Below are positions 34,501-45,969 of a DNA stretch of 64,000 nt, in pieces. Under the pieces are notes generated by a model. It was not told the DNA's origin, ran no database searches, and saw nothing but the letters and a program-made list of their open reading frames with translations. The stretch is taken from assembly GCF_036324505.1 (NCBI RefSeq), contig NC_086361.1, positions 1,924,916-1,988,915 of the forward strand, written 5' to 3'. Both the position numbers and the translations under genes were made by a program. The DNA is from Eleginops maclovinus. Lineage: Eukaryota > Chordata > Actinopteri > Perciformes > Eleginopidae. Within the stretch, counting starts at the first letter, position 1; the number at the start of each line of letters is the position of its first letter.

Positions 34501-37494
34501 TACACCAACTTCTACCACACCAACTACCGCCACCACACCAACTACGACCATACCAACAACAACTACAACCACACCAACTTCTACCACACCAACTACCACT
34601 AGTATTACAATCACAACACATACTACAACCACCACCACAGATCCACCCACTACCACAACCACAGACCCACATAAAACCACTACTACCACCACCACAACAG
34701 CTCCAACTAACATAACCCCAGACCCACATAAAACCACTACTACCACCACCACAACAGCTCCTACTAACATAACCCCAGACCCACATAAAACCACTACTAC
34801 CACCACCACAACAGCTCCTACTAACATAACCCAAGACCCACATAAAACCACTACTACCACCACCACAACAGCTCCTACTAACATAACCCCAGACCCACAT
34901 AAAACCACTACTACCACCACCACAACAGCACCAACTAACATAACCCAAGACCCACATAAAACCACTACTACCACCACCACAACAGCTCCTACTAACATAA
35001 CCCAAGACCCACATAAAACCACTACTACCACCACCACAACAGCTCCTACTAACATAACCCAAGACCCACATAAAACCACTACTACCACCACCACAACAGC
35101 ACCAACTAACATAACCCAAGACCCACATAAAACCACTACTACCACCAGCACAACAGCTCCTACTAACATAACCCAAGACCCACATAAAACCACTACTACC
35201 ACCACCACAACAGCACCAACTAACATAACCCAAGACCCACATAAAACCACTACTACCACCACCACCACAACAGCACCAACTAACATAACCCCAGACCCAC
35301 ATAAAACCACTACTACCACCACCACAACAGCACCAACTAACATAACCCCAGACCCACATAAAACCACTACTACCACCACCACAACAGCTCCTACTAACAT
35401 AACCCAAGACCCACATAAAACCACTACTACCACCACCACAACAGCACCAACTAACATAACCCCAGACCCACATAAAACCACTACTACCACCACCACAACA
35501 GCACCAACTAACATAACCCCAGACCCACATAAAACCACTACTACCACCACCACAACAGCACCAACTAACATAACCCCAGACCCACATAAAACCACTACTA
35601 CCACCACCACAACAGCTCCTACTAACATAACTCCAGACCCACATAAAACCACTACTACCACCACCACAACAGCACCAACTAACATAACCCCAGACCCACA
35701 TAAAACCACTACTACCACCACCACCACAACAGCACCAACTAACATAACCCCAGACCCACATAAAACCACTACTACCTCTCCTGCTGGAAAACAGACAGAA
35801 TCCCACAGTGTTTCAACTGGAAGGCCCACCAATCCCCTGCCACCAGGGGGCAACAGCAGTGACTTTGTACCTGGATGGGGTATTGCCCTCTTAGTATTAG
35901 CCTCGGTCATCCTGCTGCTTCTCATAATCATCTTCATCATGTTGGTGAGTTATCAAGCAGTTTGAATACAATATGCTTTTTCATTTCAATGTTTCTGTTG
36001 CTAGGCTATATGACATTACAGGTAATAGGACAATTAAAGGTAAAGAAAGAAAAATAAAAGTCCCCATTATCTTTTTTTAAATATAACCTTTTTATTGATA
36101 GTCATCTGCATAACTAATCACGTGGAATAGCTGCATACCAGGATGTGAGAGTACCAGGGCCTGCCTGGCATTGTTCATCCTGATTCACTAAAACCATTGA
36201 ATATACATTCTATGGTAACACAAACACTTCCCGGTACTCTGATCTCCTAGTCCTTGCAACACTGCAATTGCTGCACATTATAGGAAATAAATGCTGTGAA
36301 AATGTGGATTCTTCCCCTAATACATTACCATGTCTTGCACTACGCACAATTTGACTCTATAGTGTTCTTTCATATCGCATAGGTTTGCTGTGCCGATATC
36401 GCTGTTAGCAAGCAACCTAGCTAGCTAGCTAGCTGGCAATGATTGTTTGTTGTACCAAATCATTACAGACTTGTTAACCCTATACAAACATCTGTAGCCT
36501 TGTTTTGACAGCGTTATAATAGTAGTTTATTTAAAAAGTGAAAGAAACACATGTATTTATTGTATTTGTATAGTGCAGTGTTTACTGGATCAACAGCAAT
36601 CATGTCTGGTCACATAACTTCCATTACGTAGCCAAGTTGGTGATTGTTGAGTTGAGTTCCACACTCAACTTAAAAAAAAAAATTCTAAAGAATTTCTTGG
36701 GCAACCATTGCATTTAATATAGTGACAGTGCAGGTCAGAAACAGGGAGACAGAGGGGAAGACGTGTGGCAAAGGGACCCAGGCCAGATTCGAACCACCGC
36801 ACGGGGATCAAGCCCCAGTATATGGTCGCCTGCTCTACGCACTGAGCTATACGACGGCCACAACTTTGACCTTTATAAGTGCACCATCTAGGCTCTCTTA
36901 GTACACTTATAGGTACGCAATTTAAGACCGACCAAAAAGTAAGACCGTTACAGAATTTGGGGATGGGGCACAGGATCCCTCATTTCAAGGCCATGCCTTC
37001 TGAGGAAATGAATTGGGACATAGCCTTCTGATAAAGTTTCTTCTACTGTCTACCATCCGAACTGTTCTGTTGCTCCGTTCTTTCAGGTGGTTCGATGGTG
37101 TTGTTTGCCAAAGGAAAGTCGTCATATGGACCCTGCTGAGGATCCATATTACAGTGAAAAGGAACAACCATCCCTGAACCCTCTTCCTGTATACTCACCT
37201 CAAACACCAGTGACACAGAAACCGGTGCCAACTCCAGTCATTGTGGTAAGTACTACAAGTACACTAAATGCAGTCCTTTACCACTTGGAAGGTTGGTGGT
37301 TGGGACCTGAGGTCCTGCAGTCAATGTGTTGAAGTGTCCTGAACACCTAACAACTCTTCAGGGCAATGCTGACTTCTCCTGTAAACGTGCTTTGAATGTA
37401 AGTTATTTATATTGACTCTCCATTTGGTCTTCTCTTTGAACAGGGGGATCCACCCAAGAAGAACAAAACAGGCTTCTATAGTGTAAATCCCTGA
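31538..37494 (+). CDS. Membrane mucin with SEA-like domain, 7 exons
   Basis: Exons: 31538-31598, 32507-32685, 33208-33290, 33463-33602, 33705-35944, 37087-37245, 37444-37494; GT-AG junctions, phases consistent, 2913 bases, 970 residues. Signal peptide [20 protein letters not shown]. Residues about 45-155 look like an SEA domain: [44 protein letters not shown], then [12 protein letters not shown], where G110-S111 matches the SEA autocleavage motif G|SVVV. Residues 156-865 are Thr/Pro-rich: irregular PTTT/PTTTK runs, then 19 units of 19 residues. One TM (about 879-901, [20 protein letters not shown]) is followed by RWCC and a 67-residue tail with YYSE, YSPQ and YSVNP. It should be a heavily glycosylated type I surface protein. 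In MUC1 the SEA domain follows the repeats; here it precedes them, so orthology to MUC1 is not claimed. Confidence 0.88.
33725..34660 (+). repeat. Irregular Thr-Pro coding repeats of the mucin
   Basis: Imperfect CCAACTACAACCA / CCAACTACCACCA words of 12-15 bases encode PTTT, PTTTK and PTPTT. Expected O-glycan attachment region. Long frames on the opposite strand (poly-Val or Cys-Gly rich) are by-products. Confidence 0.92.
34661..35776 (+). repeat. 57-bp coding minisatellite of the mucin, 19 full units
   Basis: Unit [19 protein letters not shown] (or Q at the end). Two units carry an extra Thr codon and one a Ser change. Each unit has an N-I-T sequon as well as eight or more Thr in a row. Units with GCTCCTACT alternate with GCACCAACT, so neighbours are not simply identical. 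Confidence 0.95.
36735..36862 (-). repeat. tRNA-derived SINE
   Basis: Minus strand head GTATAGCTCAGTGCGTAGAG (box A) and GGTTCGAATC (box B) are placed as in a tRNA, followed by TGGCCTGGGTCCCTTTGCCA. Lies in intron 6 region of the mucin (between exons 5 and 6). It is different from the SINE at 3.3 kb. Confidence 0.75.
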
Positions 37495-37885
37495 GATTCT
37501 CTGAGCCCTCAGGCAGCAGGTAGACCACTTTTTTATTTCCAAGTATATTGATGGCTGCTCAGGTATATTGTCATTGCCTTCTGGATTTTAATGATCAGAA
37601 GTGACTTTACCAACTTTAATACCGACACAGTATATTCTGTCTTATATATTGAAAAGAGTAGTGAATTGCGAATGCTTCAAGAGGGGTATGCATTATGTCT
37701 GAAGAATTGTGTTTATAATGTGATTTTGATGAATGTCATTTGAATGGTAAACTGACAATGGAAAACAGATGTAGTGAGTCATATCGTGTGCATCATTTGG
37801 TTTAAAATGGCTGAAATAACTGACAAAAATGCTTTATCAAATTCTAACTTGGGGCTTAATAAATAGGCACATTCTTATACATGTT
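37495..37885 (+). other. Mucin 3' untranslated region
   Basis: Follows the stop; AATAAA at 37858-37863 is the first good polyadenylation signal, so the transcript probably ends near 37885. Confidence 0.6.
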
Positions 37886-38246
37886 CATGCAAAATGACAG
37901 TATTTCATTTTATAATCATTTGACATGTGTTCCATAAATGGCTGTGTGCACATGGGTATGTTTCCTACTGTATATATTAATATGTGTAATTGTTCATAAT
38001 GTTCCTAATTATATTTGTCCATGTGCATGCATGCACATAGTCTTCATGAGTGTTTGTCTTTTTGAAGAGTCCTTTGATTTTTTGACACTATCAAGTGCTT
38101 TTATCAAAAGTAGAATGAAAAAAACTGCTTAAGTCGGACATGTCAACTCTTCAGGAACTAGCCTTGACAATTCGTATAATGCCGATAATGCCTCGACTTT
38201 TCTGATGTCTATCAGTTACAAACAGTTCATCATACTTCTGCTGTAG
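37886..38246. other. Intergenic
   Basis: No gene recognised. Positions 38141-38205 repeat the left arm of the adjacent inverted repeat. Confidence 0.4.
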
Positions 38247-38727
38247 ATAAAAACTATTGCATCGACCAACATGTCAACATATGACATTTCGCATAATGCC
38301 GACAATGCCTTGGCTTTTCTGAGGAACATTTCTTCCACCCACCTAACAGAGGTTGTGGATTCCACTTTACTGAAAGAGTAAAAACAGTAAACACATATTC
38401 TTCAATTCAAATCTTGAAATGTAAAAACACTGATTTAAATCCATATGTTTTTTATATACATGGATTTGTTCACTCAAGGTCACAACACTTAAAAATAGCG
38501 AACACAAAGTCAATCTATTTTCTAATTTTGTAAACCTAAGTAACCAAGACTAGAGTCAAAAAAAGCCCTCAACCTCTGTGTTTACTGCTTTTTACTCTTT
38601 GATAAACTCTGTTGTATGGGTCAAGGAAAGGTTCCTCAGCAAAAGCCACGGCATTATTGGCATTATATGAAATGCCAAGGCAAGTTCCTGAAGAGTTGAC
38701 ATGTTGGTCGATGCAATCGTTTTTATC
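38247..38727. repeat. Large imperfect inverted repeat (fold-back element)
   Basis: Left AACTATTGCATCGACCAACA (38251) pairs with right TGTTGGTCGATGCAATCGTT near 38700-38719. Further inward ATAATGCC...AATGCC words and GAGTAAAAACAGTAAACACA (38377) pair with TGTGTTTACTGCTTTTTACTC near 38578. An extra copy of the left arm precedes it at 38141. Resembles a fold-back or MITE-type element; family unknown. Confidence 0.7.
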
Positions 38728-38827
38728 CTCATTTGAATTATGATGAATGCTTAGATTAAAAAAGATCTCGCTGAAGTTTGACTGCTGTTTTGTAACTGAT
38801 AGATATCTAATGCCGTGTGGTTGAGCT

Positions 38828-39740
38828 GAATCCGACCTCGCCCAATCTTAATCAGGGCTTACTCATTACAACATTTGTTTGACGCGCACCCCAGAGCCAT
38901 GATGAACAATACAAGGAGGCTGGGCTTTATGTGTATTTTAAACAAAGGCATGCTTTTCTTTAAATCAAACTGTACTAACAGAGGATATAAAGCGCTCAGT
39001 CAACAAACTAAAGGACACAATGTCACCAAGGCTCACCGTGGCTTAGGAAACACAGGGAGCAGTTATGTCTCATTGAGAGGAAAGCGTTCTTGGTGATGCT
39101 TTTGTTCAAGTCATAGTGTGGCTGCATGAATGATGGTTTAGTTCATATACAATGTTTATTTAATACAGCTATTTAGTACTGTAGTATTTATGTATACTCT
39201 CTGTCCACTTGTTTGTACCAGTGACTTTAATGTAACCAAATGTCCTTCTAAATGATACATGAAACAGTGCCCTTTTTCTTTGGTATGTCGATGGTTTTAC
39301 TCCCAGGGTTTTTTGCCTCAACACTTACACAGTGACCATCGCTCAAATTATTGCATTGTTTATTAACCGAGCGGTTGTAGTTATGGCAAAATGGATACAT
39401 TTAAAGAAGAAAAACTCTTGTTTTTTTTTAAAATCATTATAATGATTCCAATCCAAAGGCAGATTCATATTTGGGATTTGTGTTCCATTTTTATTAGAAG
39501 GTTACGGAAAAGGATGAAGGCCACAATAAAAGTCAAATTTTTGTTTTTTATTCTGAATGTCTCCAAAACTAAAAACTAAAAAAAGAATTCACATCTGGGC
39601 TTAATCCTAAAAATGGGGCTGAATTTACCATTTTCAAACATTTTTTCATTTTCACGTGATTTAGATTTTTGTTATGTTGTTCAGCAGCTTTAAACACACA
39701 AAGTTAATTTTGAAACAGCTTAATAGGTTTTGTTTTGCCC
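38828..39740. other. Intergenic, nothing recognised
   Basis: Short spurious ORFs only. Confidence 0.4.
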
Positions 39741-39744
39741 ATGA

Positions 39745-39890
39745 TGGGTCATTATTTGAGTGAGGTGGGCTCACCTTTATATTTTTTATGTTGGTCTACT
39801 GTTACTCGTGCCTTTTTCTGTGTACCTTAGCTGTTGTAAATTTCCTTGCTGAGGGACAATACAAATATTTCTGACTCTCATTAAAAGCCC
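39745..39890 (+). repeat. LINE 3' tail
   Basis: GTAAATTTCCTTGCTGAGGG followed by ACAATACAAATATTTCTGAC is a fish LINE 3' end. Confidence 0.5.
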
Positions 39891-40800
39891 ACCCAGCGCC
39901 GCTCAGACCAGTTTATCTCTCCCACTGAAACCCATCTGCTCTCCTTCACAGGCTGCAGGGAGCAGACCAAACGAAACCTCCTTCCACAGTGAAGAACAGC
40001 AGGCATCAACAACTATCAAATATATTATTTATTTCAGGTGTTTTTTTTAACAGAACTCTCACATTTGAATATATATAAATATTGTATATACTAATATAAA
40101 TAAGGGCAACATTATTTTCAGCATTAATAAAATGTACCTCAAGCTTCTGATGGAAAGCTGTACTGTATATGTATATGTAATGCACTGCATGATTCTAAGG
40201 AACATTAATTAACACAATATATTCATAGGAACTGAATATGTATGCTTTGATTGTTACCATATTTGTTTGAAACATTTGTTATATGTTATTAATTGAATTA
40301 AATCTGTCTCATAATGATTTAAACAAAATGCTGGTGTTTTTGCATGTTTGACCCTTTATATTTTTCCTTCCCGATTTACAGTTTGCTTCAATTAATTTTC
40401 ATCTGAACACAAAAACCATAGCCAGAGTCATAACAAAAGCATGCATTCACAATAACAGATCGCTAAATTGCAGTTTTTACATCGATATGTGGGCTTACTT
40501 ATTCGATATATAAGGTGTAAAGCAGCCATGGTTAGCCAAGGGCTGACTGGAGTCTGGTAGGGTGATCACTGGCTTTGATTGAGAGGAGAAGTTATCAAAT
40601 GTGGCAGCTTTTGTAGGTGTTCTTATAGATGGAGTAGTATATTTCTTCTTCTTGCTTTGCATTTAAATGTTGGATATTTTCCATATGCAAACAATTGATC
40701 ATCAATTTTGAATGTATTACCATCTTCCTGTCTAGCCTTAAAGGCAGAGAGAACTCTCTGCTCCTGAGCTTCTCTTGGTAAACTGGACTTAAACTCACAC
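39891..40800. other. Intergenic, nothing firm
   Basis: A good acceptor (CTCTCCTTCACAG) at 39952 followed by 91 open bases could be an exon, but no donor partner was identified. Otherwise AT-rich. Confidence 0.3.
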
Positions 40801-41073
40801 TGTACATTTTACATTTATGTTCTATTTAATATTCCATTCCTTACACACTTAATGTATATAGCATATCCTGCTTTACATTTTGTTTACTGTACGTTTTTAT
40901 TTCAACATGTATATTTTCTGCTTTTTTAATGCTATTTTATTTCTATTGAGATGTTTACATTTTGAATTGTTTATTTCTAGTCTTTTGATGTACAATGCCT
41001 TGTGTTTATATGCTGCTGCAATGCAAACATTTCCCAAATTGAGATCAATAAAGTACTTCTTATCTTATCTTAA
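40801..41073 (+). repeat. LINE 3' region
   Basis: Ends TTTCCCAAATTGAGATCAAT then AAAGTACTTCTTATCTTATC, a LINE tail with a terminal CTTAT repeat. Confidence 0.6.
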
Positions 41074-42860
41074 ATCTTTAGTGCCAATGACTAAGGCTAC
41101 ATGCATTAAATAGCCTGACACTCCTTAAAGTAGCAGAAACTATATATAAACTATAGCAGAATAAAGCATCACCATGGCAGACAGACTCAGGAGTATAACA
41201 TCAGTATAGCAGCTACAGATCAGTAACAAGTCAAAGGTAATAATGCAAAATGCTCTTTAATCATGACATATCAACATAAATATGTGTTTCTGGTGTGTCC
41301 ACCATACTACCAACGTGCTAGCCCGAGCATCAAGGCCCACCAGATCTTTGCACTGAAATGCATTCTTAAGAATGTTCATTAAACAGCAGGATTCACTTCA
41401 AAACTGCAGCTTGATACCATCTGTCTGTAAACCAACTTGACACATTTAAACAGTGAGTTTGGGTTATGTTGTTACTCTTTATATTGCATGGTAGCCTGTC
41501 TAACTTAGCGTTACCATGATTTGCTGCTGCTGTGGCTAGCTTCGATCGTACGTCCAAAACTATTTGTTCACAGCGTGTTCCATGACATCATTTGAAGATG
41601 GTAAGATAACAACATTGCTAGGTTGGATGTAATTGTTTTTCCGTATAAACAACCCCCCAGGCCCTTGGAGAGGTGGGGTGGGCCCAATAGGACAGATCAC
41701 ACAACAAAGGAAGTGAGCATCAGCAGAAAGCAAGATGTGGCGAGTAGGGCCAACAGGACGCAACATTGGTGAAGGCAGGGAAGAATGAAAGGTAGAAGGC
41801 CTAATGGTGGAGAGTAAGCCCCCTTGTGAGCACAATACTTTCACCAGGGTCCGCAGAACTGAGGCAAGCCAAACTTCACATGACAAGGAATCCTCCAGGA
41901 TGAGCAAAATCAATGGGCAAAGGTAATCGAGGCAGAGGCATGGCACAAACCTGACAGTCAGGAGACAGTACAGCGATCCAACAAGTAACCTCCAACCACG
42001 AACACCAGGGTATGTGCCTCATTGTAACTCGCCAACATCAGGGTTCGCCATCATGCCCCCCAAGAACAGCAAGATCAGAGATGTTGTGGAAGGTGCAATG
42101 GTCCAATCAGCACCAGGCCTCAAGTACCCTACGAAGCTCTAGAACTGTCCATAGTTGCGACAGAAACTGGCTGGAAAAAGCAACATGTTCCTACTTACTG
42201 GCAAAGAACAGTAGTGTCACTCATGCCAAGTGCTTGGGGCTGAAGACTTCAAACACATCAGACAATTCAGGAGCAGCACCTGCTAAATGTAGAAGAATCT
42301 TTTCAGTGCTAGCCCAATGCCCAGACAATGCATATATTGAAACCATCTGACAAAAGGCTGGAATTCCGGACTTCCCAGGGTGTCTGGAGGCCTCTTCAAT
42401 GATTTCGGAACAGATGCAGAAGGCAGAACAATCTGCATGTCATCTAGCATCTACACCTCGCCAGTTCTTTTGGATCATTCCAAACCAGTCGATCAGCTAT
42501 GCCCTGGAGTTCTTTTACATACTTTCCTATATTAAGAGCTTGGTAGCAAACTACTTCCAGGAACACTCTACATCAGATTTAACGATCCTGATACAGAGGT
42601 CCTTCCTTTGGACAGTTGTAAATGAATGAAGTTGTACCTGCTTCAGTTGATTTACCATATTATATAGGAGATACATGTATCTTTTCAGTTGAAAGACCAA
42701 CTGAAAAGAAAGAAAGAGGAATAAGGAACAAATAAAGATGAAACTCAAAGGTTGTGTGTTGTGGCGTGTGTGAGTATGGTTGTCGTACATTCCCGTGGTT
42801 GCACTCACATTGTATTTGGTTACACCTTACATTGTGTTCCCTTTCCACAGTGCCATTGTG
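41074..42860. other. Unrecognised moderately complex sequence
   Basis: Positions about 41560-42640 have less AT bias than the surroundings and several 60-130 codon frames on both strands, none matching a family I know. It may be a decayed element. No feature is claimed. Confidence 0.3.
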
Positions 42861-42879
42861 TTCTTCTGTTCTGCTGACA

Positions 42880-43257
42880 ATGCGGCAGCTATTAATCTTT
42901 CTATTAGCAGCTCTGAGTAAATGTTGCTTCTCAAACAAGTAAGAAAGAGTGGAGCTATTCATGGGTAACTGTATACACAGCACTTGGTATTTTATCATTG
43001 TGATTCATGCACTGATAAGCAACTGTAATGTAAGAAAAGGTGTCACTATAGTGGGTCCTGCCCAGAAGTGTGGTACCACAGTGCCATTCAAACAATTGTT
43101 GCAGTTAGACAATCAGGGTTTGTGTTTGTATGCTAACGTCACAGCCCTGTATAACCCTGGGCAATGCATCACCATTGAATATTTAGATTCTTCAAAGCAG
43201 TATGCACCTTTTCACTACAACACTGCTTTTTTTGTCAATGGATATAGTCAAGAGTGA
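42880..43257 (+). CDS. Small secreted protein, two exons, unknown family
   Basis: Exon 1 42880-42938 encodes a signal peptide (MRQLLIFLLAALSKCCFSN) and ends at GT. Exon 2 43020-43257 restores the frame at a codon split after two bases (AA|C), using the acceptor GATAAG. The intron is 81 bp, common in fish. The product is 98 residues; the mature part has four Cys (NNCNV, QKCGT, GLCLY, GQCIT) and one NVT sequon. Two disulphides are likely. No homologue is recognised. The acceptor has a weak pyrimidine tract, and more exons may exist, so the model is tentative. Confidence 0.45.
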
Positions 43258-43429
43258 TAAATAACCAGGTTCAATATACTGTAGGTCATACACAGTGATG
43301 ACTCGTGATAACAACTGGAGCCTCACATCTGTTGCAGAGCTTGTTAATGAAACAGAACCTATAGGAATAGTGACACAGTGAAACAAAGACTGTGAGGAAG
43401 ACCCTCTTTTTTTCATAATTGAAGGGGCC

Positions 43430-43623
43430 CTATTCTGCTCATTTTCAGGTTCATATCATTTTGTAGTGCCTCCACTGGGACATGTCTCCATGCTTTAATG
43501 TTCATAAAGCTCTTTATTTTTCTCATAGTGCCTGTGCTGGGGGTTATAGAAAATCCATCAGGAGGGAACACGTGGGATTTTAACCCTTGCAGACCATTTA
43601 CATGCACAAAAACCTATAGAACA
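43430..43623 (-). mobile_element. Copy of the dispersed 'ggacatgtctccatgc' repeat, no array
   Basis: GGGCCCTATTCTGCTCATTT, GGGACATGTCTCCATGCTTT and AAAGCTCTTTATTTTTCTCA recur at 47.7, 58.1 and (inverted) 60.0 kb. This copy lacks the 57-bp tandem units of the others. Confidence 0.65.
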
Positions 43624-43631
43624 CTCTAGGG

Positions 43632-44115
43632 AAGGCGTGTCCAAACTATCTTGAATCGGCCCTCAGCAAATTCTAGAAGTATAATGGAATATGGACCACA
43701 AATGAAACCTGTGCTTGTACTTCTTAAATATATATGTTTACATATATGACACATTATTCATGTCTTAATAAAACCACTTGTCAAATAAATGCAGTAAACT
43801 AAAGTAGAAAATGTTTTCGAATAAATCTTAGTTGATAAAAAAAAAGCCCAATAACTTATTTGCACAACATGCTTGGAATAGACCCTTCATATTTCCCCTT
43901 CTTATGAGCAATCCGAGGCCTCTGTTTTAAGGAATGAGCTGCCAACAAAATAATATAAAGGCTGCTTTTTTATTAAAGCATTTTCAAGTATAACATATAA
44001 TTTACCTACATTTGATTGATTTTGCTAACTTGTAACCTCACCTTTAGTGAGGGGCCCAGCCCTTCGTATGTTTTATTGTATATGGCCTTCAGTGAAAAAT
44101 GTTTGGACACCCCTG
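43632..44115. mobile_element. hAT MITE, 'CAGGGGTGTCCAAA' family
   Basis: Inverted ends AAGGCGTGTCCAAAC and, reversed, CAGGGGTGTCCAAACAT; flanked by CTCTAGGG and CTCTAGAG (seven of eight alike), the 8-bp duplication expected for hAT. Related to the copy at 26941. Confidence 0.85.
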
Positions 44116-44432
44116 CTCTAGAGGAGGGAAAAACAACAATTAACATAATACGGCCTCCTCACCAGAAATAACCTTGAGTAAACATTGGAGGAAATGTATT
44201 CTTTGCAATAAAACCGTCCTTCAAAGCAGACAAGTTCAACTCAATGGTCCTGTCATGTGTCCTGATTGTCTAACACGTTCCTCAGGTTCTTCTTTTCTTC
44301 TTGCTTTATTCAAATCTTGCGGCTTTGCCTCCTTAGCTGGTCTTCAACATTGAAAGATAACTTATAATCAGTGGGGTTGAGGTCATGGGAGATAAGTAAC
44401 ATTTCAGTGCTTGGCTATACAACACTCATTGG
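44116..44432. other. Intergenic, nothing recognised
   Basis: No element or exon identified. Confidence 0.4.
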
Positions 44433-45576
44433 TTGAAATTGTTGAAGAAAAATATCCTTAAACCACTAAATGACTCACTGGACCCCCTGCAGTTTGCCTA
44501 CAGAGCAAACAGGTCCACGGATGATGCCATCTCCCTCACCCTCCACACTGCCCTCTCCCACCTGGACCAGAGGAACACTTATGTGAGAATGCTGTTCATT
44601 GACTACAGTTCAGCATTCAACACCATTGTGCCCTCCAAGCTCATCATTAAGCTCAGGGACCTTGGGCTCAACAGCGCCCTCTGTGACTGGATCATGAGCT
44701 TCCTGACGGGCAGATCCCAGGCAGTGCGGATGGGGAACGTCACATCCTCCACCTTAACCCTCAACACCGGAGCCCCTCAGGGTTGTGTGCTCAGCCCTCT
44801 CCTCTACTCCCTGTTCACGCACGACTGCGTGGCCACACACAGCTCCAACACCATCATCAAGTTTGCTGACGACACGACCGTCATCGGCCTGATCACAGAC
44901 GGCGACGAGACGGCGTACAGAGAGGAGGTCAGAGCCCTGACATCTTGGTGCCAGGACAACAACCTCCATCTCAACGTCAGCAAAACAAAGGAGCTGATTG
45001 TGGACTACAGGAAGAGGCAGAGAGAAGCACACACACCCATCACCATCGACGGGACTCCTGTGGAGAGAGTCAGCAGCTTCAGGTTCCTCGGGGTTAACAT
45101 CAGTGAGGACCTGACATGGACACATCACACCAGGGTCATATCCAAGACGGCTCGACAGCGGCTCTTCTTCCTCCGCAGGCTGCGGAAGTTCAACATGGAC
45201 TCCAGGATACTCTGCAACTTCTACAGGTGCACCATCGAGAGTATCCTGACTGGCTGCATCACCGCCTGGTATGGCAGTTGCACCGCCCTCAACCGTAAGA
45301 CTCTACAGAGGGTGGTGAAAACTGCTCAGCACATCACCAGGACGGAGTTGCCATCCATGGAGGACCTCTACACCCAGCGGTGTAGGAAGAAGGCCGGTAG
45401 GATATTAAAGGACCCCCATCACCCCAGCAACAATCTGTTCTGTCTGCTGCCGTCTGGCAGACGGTACCGCAGCATCCGGACCAAGACCACCAGACTCAGA
45501 GACAGTTTTATACCACAGGCTATAAGACTGCTGAACTCCTGAGATCTGTGAATGTCTACTCACATCTGTTTATAGT

Positions 45577-45613
<37 letters not shown>

Positions 45614-45969
45614 TCACATCTGCCATACATATCTGTTTATAGTACACATATCTATATATTATACATATCTGCCATACACATCTGTTATACATAATATATG
45701 CATCTGTCCATACCTCCTCATTCAACAGTGTAAAGTATTTAAATACTTTCAATGTATTCCACATATGTATATATTTCACATCCTCAAATCTGTATTGTTG
45801 ATATTGTAAATATTCTTCTCTCTTTTTCACTATTTTATTTATCTTTTGCACCATGTATGTTGAGTTGTTGGAGGAGCACGCGACATAAGATTTTCATTGC
45901 CAACATATACGCTGTATCTGATGTGCATATGACAAATAAAACCTTGAAACCTTGAAACCTTGAAACCTA
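44433..45969 (+). mobile_element. 5'-truncated LINE with intact C-terminal RT
   Basis: From 44445 an uninterrupted frame of about 365 codons to the stop at 45540-45542: [70 protein letters not shown] (catalytic FADD), [60 protein letters not shown] jockey-superfamily RT; I suspect the Rex1-like group but did not verify. The 3' end has TATGACAAATAAAACCTTGA and repeated CTTGAAAC. It contains one copy of the phrase amplified at 28-29.8 kb. Confidence 0.9.

Noticed and set aside
33691..35940. Very long minus-strand frames rich in Val or Cys-Gly opposite the mucin repeats
   Set aside because: They are the complement of Thr/Pro codons and have no start context, domain or splice support.
36790..36862. 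Functional tRNA gene
   Set aside because: Box A and B are present, but the acceptor stem does not close and the body continues as a SINE.
31538..37494. Naming the mucin as MUC1
   Set aside because: The domain order differs from MUC1 and no orthology test was possible.
41560..42640. Possible retroviral or gene relic
   Set aside because: Several medium frames but no motif that I could assign; left unlabelled.
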